Source: Saccharothrix syringae (lineage in GTDB: Bacteria > Actinomycetota > Actinomycetes > Mycobacteriales > Pseudonocardiaceae). Taken from it: 64,000 nucleotides of DNA. The stretch lies in the NCBI RefSeq assembly GCF_009498035.1, contig NZ_CP034550.1, forward strand, positions 3,038,001-3,102,000, written 5' to 3'. Below are positions 61,329-64,000 of the stretch, in pieces (positions within the stretch are counted from its first letter, which is position 1; each line of letters opens with the position of its first letter). The notes beneath the pieces were generated by a model. The model worked only from the letters and a program-made list of their open reading frames with translations, made no database searches and was not told the origin of the DNA. A program made the position numbers and the translations under genes.

Positions 61329-61516
61329 CACACACGGAGCATGACGCAGCCGCGAACGTCGCTCATGTCCTTGGTCGAGCATGGAGACGACCGTCCGCCT
61401 CTGCCGATGCCAGCATATTTGGTTCGAGCTCTGCACAGACGCGGTGCGTGCAAATTTTTCCGATGCCGCCCGATCGTTGACGCTCCTACAACCCGAGTCG
61501 AATCGGCATGTGGTCC

Positions 61517-64000
61517 CTAGGAGTCCACGGCTGAAGCTGACTCGCTGTAATAGAGTTCGTATGGCTGAAGGTCCACTAGGCGGTTATGGCTGTCGAGGCA
61601 TGCTGCACGCAGAAATAGCCAGGCATCACCGGTTGCGGACAGCAACGTGTTCCTGACCTGTGACCATGACGCCGTTGAGGTTTTGGTGAAGGCTGCCATC
61701 AGCAATTCTGGCTGTCTTGCGTCCACGTTCCAGATCCGTGTGGTGCCGTCATCGCTGGCGGTGGCGAGTTGGGTTCCGTCCGGGCTGAACGCGACATCCC
61801 GGACCCAGTCGGTGTGCCCGGTGAGGGTGTGCAGGGTCTCGCCGGTGGTCGCGTTCCAGATCCGTGCGGTGCCGTCGCTGCCGGCGGTGGCGAGTTGGGT
61901 TCCGTCCGGGCTGAACGCGACACCCCAGACCGAGCCGGTGTGCCCGGTGAGGGTGTGCAGGGTCTCGCCGGTGGTCGCGTTCCAGATCCGTGCGGTGCCG
62001 TCATCGCTGGCGGTGGCGAGTTGGGTTCCGTCCGGGCTGAACGCGACATCCCAGACCGAGTCGCTGTGTGTGGTGAGGGTGTGCAGGGTCTCGCCGGTGG
62101 TCGCGTTCCAGATCCGTGCGGTGCCGTCGCTGCCGGCGGTGGCGAGTTGGGTTCCGTCCGGGCTGAACGCGACACCCCTGACCCAGTCGGTGTGCCCGGT
62201 GAGGGTGTGCAGGGTCTCGCCGGTGGTCGCGTTCCAGATCCGTGCGGTGCCGTCATCGCTGGCGGTGGCGAGTTGGGTTCCGTCCGGGCTGAACGCGACA
62301 TCCCAGACCGAGTCGCTGTGTGTGGTGAGGGTGTGCAGGGTCTCGCCGGTGGTCGCGTTCCAGATCCGTGCGGTGCCGTCGCTGCCGGCGGTGGCGAGTT
62401 GGGTTCCGTCCGGGCTGAACGCGACATCCCGGAGCGAGCCGCTGTGCCCGGTGAGGGTGTGCAGGGTCTCGCCGGTGGTCGCGTTCCAGATCCGTGCGCC
62501 GTCATCGCTGGCGGTGGCGAGTTGGGTTCCGTCCGGGCTGAACGCGACACCCCAGACCCAGCCGATGTGTGTGGTGAGGGTGTGCAGGGTCTCGCCGGTG
62601 GTCGCGTTCCAGATCCGTGCGGTGCCGTCGCTGCTGGCGGTGGCGAGTTGGGTTCCGTCCGGGCTGAACGCGACACCCCTGACCCAGTCGGTGTGCCCGG
62701 TGAGGGTGTGCAGGGTCTCGCCGGTGGTCGCGTTCCAGATCCGTGCGGTGCCGTCGCTGCTGGCGGTGGCGAGTTGGGTTCCGTCCGGGCTGAACGCGAC
62801 ATCCCGGAGCGAGCCGCTGTGCCCGGTGAGGGTGTGCAGGGTCTCGCCGGTGGTCGCGTTCCAGATCCGTGCGCCGTCATCGCTGGCGGTGGCGAGTTGG
62901 GTTCCGTCCGGGCTGAACGCGACACCCCAGACCGAGTCGGTGTGCCCGGTGAGGGTGTGCAGGGTCTCGCCGGTGGTCGCGTTCCAGATCCGTGCGCCGT
63001 CATCGCTGGCGGTGGCGAATTGGGTTCCGTCCGGGCTGAACGCGACACCCCAGACCGAGCCGCTGTGTGTGGTGAGGGTGTGCAGGGTCTCGCCGGTGGT
63101 CGCGTTCCAGATCCGTGCGGTGCCGTCGCTGCTGCCGGCGGTGGCGAGTTGGGTTCCGTCCGGGCTGAACGCGACACCCCAGACCGAGCCGCTGTGTGTG
63201 GTGAGGGTGTGCAGGGTCTCGCCGGTGGTCGCGTTCCAGATCCGTGCGGTGCCGTCGCTGCTGCCGGCGGTGGCGAGTTGGGTTCCGTCCGGGCTGAACG
63301 CGACACCCCAGACCGAGCCGCTGTGTGTGGTGAGGGTGTGCAGGGTCTCGCCGGTGGTCGCGTTCCAGATCCGTGCGGTGCCGTCGCTGCTGCCGGCGGT
63401 GGCGAGTTGGGTTCCGTCCGGGCTGAACGCGACACCCCAGACCGAGCCGCTGTGTCCGGTGAGTGCCTGGAGGCGGGTCCGGGCGGGCGGCAGCGGGGTC
63501 GGTAGGTAGTCGCCGCTGTGAACGTGACGGAGTTGGTTGGTGTTCGCGCCGGTCAGGTCTGTGTTGTCCAGGCGGCAGTGGCGGAGGAACGCACCGGCGA
63601 GGTCGGCGTCGCGCAGGCTTGCATCGACGATTGTGGTCTTGTGCAGTACGGCTCGTTCGAGGCGGGCGGCCTGAAGGCTTGTGTGGGTGAGGTTGACGTG
63701 GTCCCAGCGGGTTTCGCGCAGATCTGCTCCGGCCAGCGTGGCGGCAGTGAACACGAGCGGGTTGGCCCTCGTACCGATGAACTGCCAGCCCCGTAGCCGG
63801 GCACCGCTGAGATCGCTGCCGACCAGCGTGGGATGCGGGCGGTTGTGTGCGCGGGCGTGGAGCGCGTACCGGAGCCACAGCTCGCTGGCTCCTTCCAAGT
63901 ACGACGTACGCCACCGGTTCAGGGTGGCCCGGAGCGCCTCTTGATCGTCGTCGTCGGCGATCAACTGGCCCAGGAAGTCCAACGTCTCCGCCGACGGGAT
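61517..64000 (-). CDS. Pentapeptide-repeat / 14-blade WD40 protein, N-terminus outside the window
   Basis: The frame is open to the right edge (TTG 63982 is internal), so only the C-terminal 827 or so residues are seen. First comes a helical segment, then pentapeptide repeats (GSDLSGARLRGWQF, AATLAGADLRETRWDHVNL, DASLRDADLAGAFLRHCRLD). Next are 14 nearly identical WD40 repeats (GHTDWVRGVAFSPDGTQLAT then SDGTARIWNATTGETLHTL), enough for two seven-bladed propellers. A 60-residue tail ends SASAVDS. Such tails usually belong to NACHT/STAND ATPases whose NTPase part would lie beyond 64 kb. The blades presumably bind a ligand. Confidence 0.85.
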   Translation of the reverse strand: MPSAETLDFLGQLIADDDDQEALRATLNRWRTSYLEGASELWLRYALHARAHNRPHPTLVGSDLSGARLRGWQFIGTRANPLVFTAATLAGADLRETRWDHVNLTHTSLQAARLERAVLHKTTIVDASLRDADLAGAFLRHCRLDNTDLTGANTNQLRHVHSGDYLPTPLPPARTRLQALTGHSGSVWGVAFSPDGTQLATAGSSDGTARIWNATTGETLHTLTTHSGSVWGVAFSPDGTQLATAGSSDGTARIWNATTGETLHTLTTHSGSVWGVAFSPDGTQLATAGSSDGTARIWNATTGETLHTLTTHSGSVWGVAFSPDGTQFATASDDGARIWNATTGETLHTLTGHTDSVWGVAFSPDGTQLATASDDGARIWNATTGETLHTLTGHSGSLRDVAFSPDGTQLATASSDGTARIWNATTGETLHTLTGHTDWVRGVAFSPDGTQLATASSDGTARIWNATTGETLHTLTTHIGWVWGVAFSPDGTQLATASDDGARIWNATTGETLHTLTGHSGSLRDVAFSPDGTQLATAGSDGTARIWNATTGETLHTLTTHSDSVWDVAFSPDGTQLATASDDGTARIWNATTGETLHTLTGHTDWVRGVAFSPDGTQLATAGSDGTARIWNATTGETLHTLTTHSDSVWDVAFSPDGTQLATASDDGTARIWNATTGETLHTLTGHTGSVWGVAFSPDGTQLATAGSDGTARIWNATTGETLHTLTGHTDWVRDVAFSPDGTQLATASDDGTTRIWNVDARQPELLMAAFTKTSTASWSQVRNTLLSATGDAWLFLRAACLDSHNRLVDLQPYELYYSESASAVDS
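61720..63465 (-). repeat. Tandem array of fourteen ~120-129-bp WD40-coding units
   Basis: Each unit contains the same DNA block (plus-strand phrase GGTGGCGAGTTGGGTTCCGT) at about 120-bp spacing. Most of the differences are at a few positions coding for the blade surface (HSGS/HTDW/HSDS/HIGW, VWG/VRG/VWD/LRD, GSSDG/SDDG/SSDG). Confidence 0.9.

Noticed and set aside
61720..63465. CRISPR array
   Set aside because: Regular spacing near 120 bp comes from WD40 codons; there are no short palindromic repeats with unique spacers and no cas genes.
61647..63509. Long plus-strand repeat frames opposite the WD40 array
   Set aside because: They mirror the WD40 DNA repeat in other frames; only the minus frame gives the canonical GH...WD-type blade.

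Overview
The window comes from a high-GC actinomycete, most likely a Pseudonocardiales member (Saccharothrix/Actinosynnema/Lentzea type). The evidence is GC-rich third positions throughout, frequent GTG and TTG starts, leaderless starts of the TATNNT-N6/7-ATG kind, abundant MarR/TetR/LysR/MerR regulators, ricin-tailed exoproteins, Spo0M, NB-ARC/TPR proteins and a terpene cluster. The taxon is inferred; no rRNA is present.

Layout. 0-6.7 kb: a secreted FG-GAP/ricin protein (5' end outside the window), a NarL-type two-component pair and a sialidase-like ricin protein. 6.7-7.3 kb: decayed gene and IS5 fragments. 7.3-18.2 kb: a putative conflict/defence island of two divergent operons. The minus operon runs from a single polypeptide with a class III nucleotide-cyclase-like domain, a cyclic-nucleotide-binding domain and a TIR domain (a one-chain Pycsar-like architecture), to a CAP12/Pycsar-type TIR-like protein, to an NB-ARC/TPR STAND ATPase. 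The plus operon encodes a pseudokinase, a large SF1 DNA2/NAM7-like helicase and an uncharacterised winged-helix-like protein. 18.2-18.8 kb: IS3 and IS5 remnants. 18.9-34 kb: mostly ordinary chromosome: MarR/epimerase, MerR/CorC-CorC-Spo0M, a GGDEF-EAL protein, LysR/MDR dehydrogenase, TetR/epimerase and MarR/hydrolase pairs, many with clear palindromic operators. 33.8-34.6 kb: IS3 and cytosine-methyltransferase debris.

34.9-47.2 kb is a terpene biosynthetic cluster. It holds a class I terpene synthase, a 56-aa membrane ORF overlapping ispG, ispG, an XRE/TPR regulator, a broken dxr, a basic 79-aa protein, a GGPP-type prenyl synthase, ispH, dxs and a UbiB/ABC1 kinase. Five copies of a direct repeat, GTTCAAC-N2-GTTCAAC, lie only in this cluster. 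Four of them sit 80-130 bp upstream of its transcription units and look like the operator of a cluster-wide regulator. Extra MEP-pathway genes feed the prenyl synthase and then the terpene cyclase.

47.1-64 kb is mosaic accessory DNA. It contains a dead IS256 element, an APH-like kinase, SDR/TetR, tandem overlapping sigma factors, a truncated barstar copy with IS5 debris, TetR/hydrolase, and a 918-aa protein resembling the cargo toxins of extracellular contractile injection systems. Next come a tRNA-Val 3' half with its terminator (probable att site), an intact barstar-family gene, and the C-terminal part of a pentapeptide/14-blade WD40 protein running off the right edge. A 107-bp direct repeat at 48.5 and 60.7 kb and the two barstar copies show that part of this region was duplicated.
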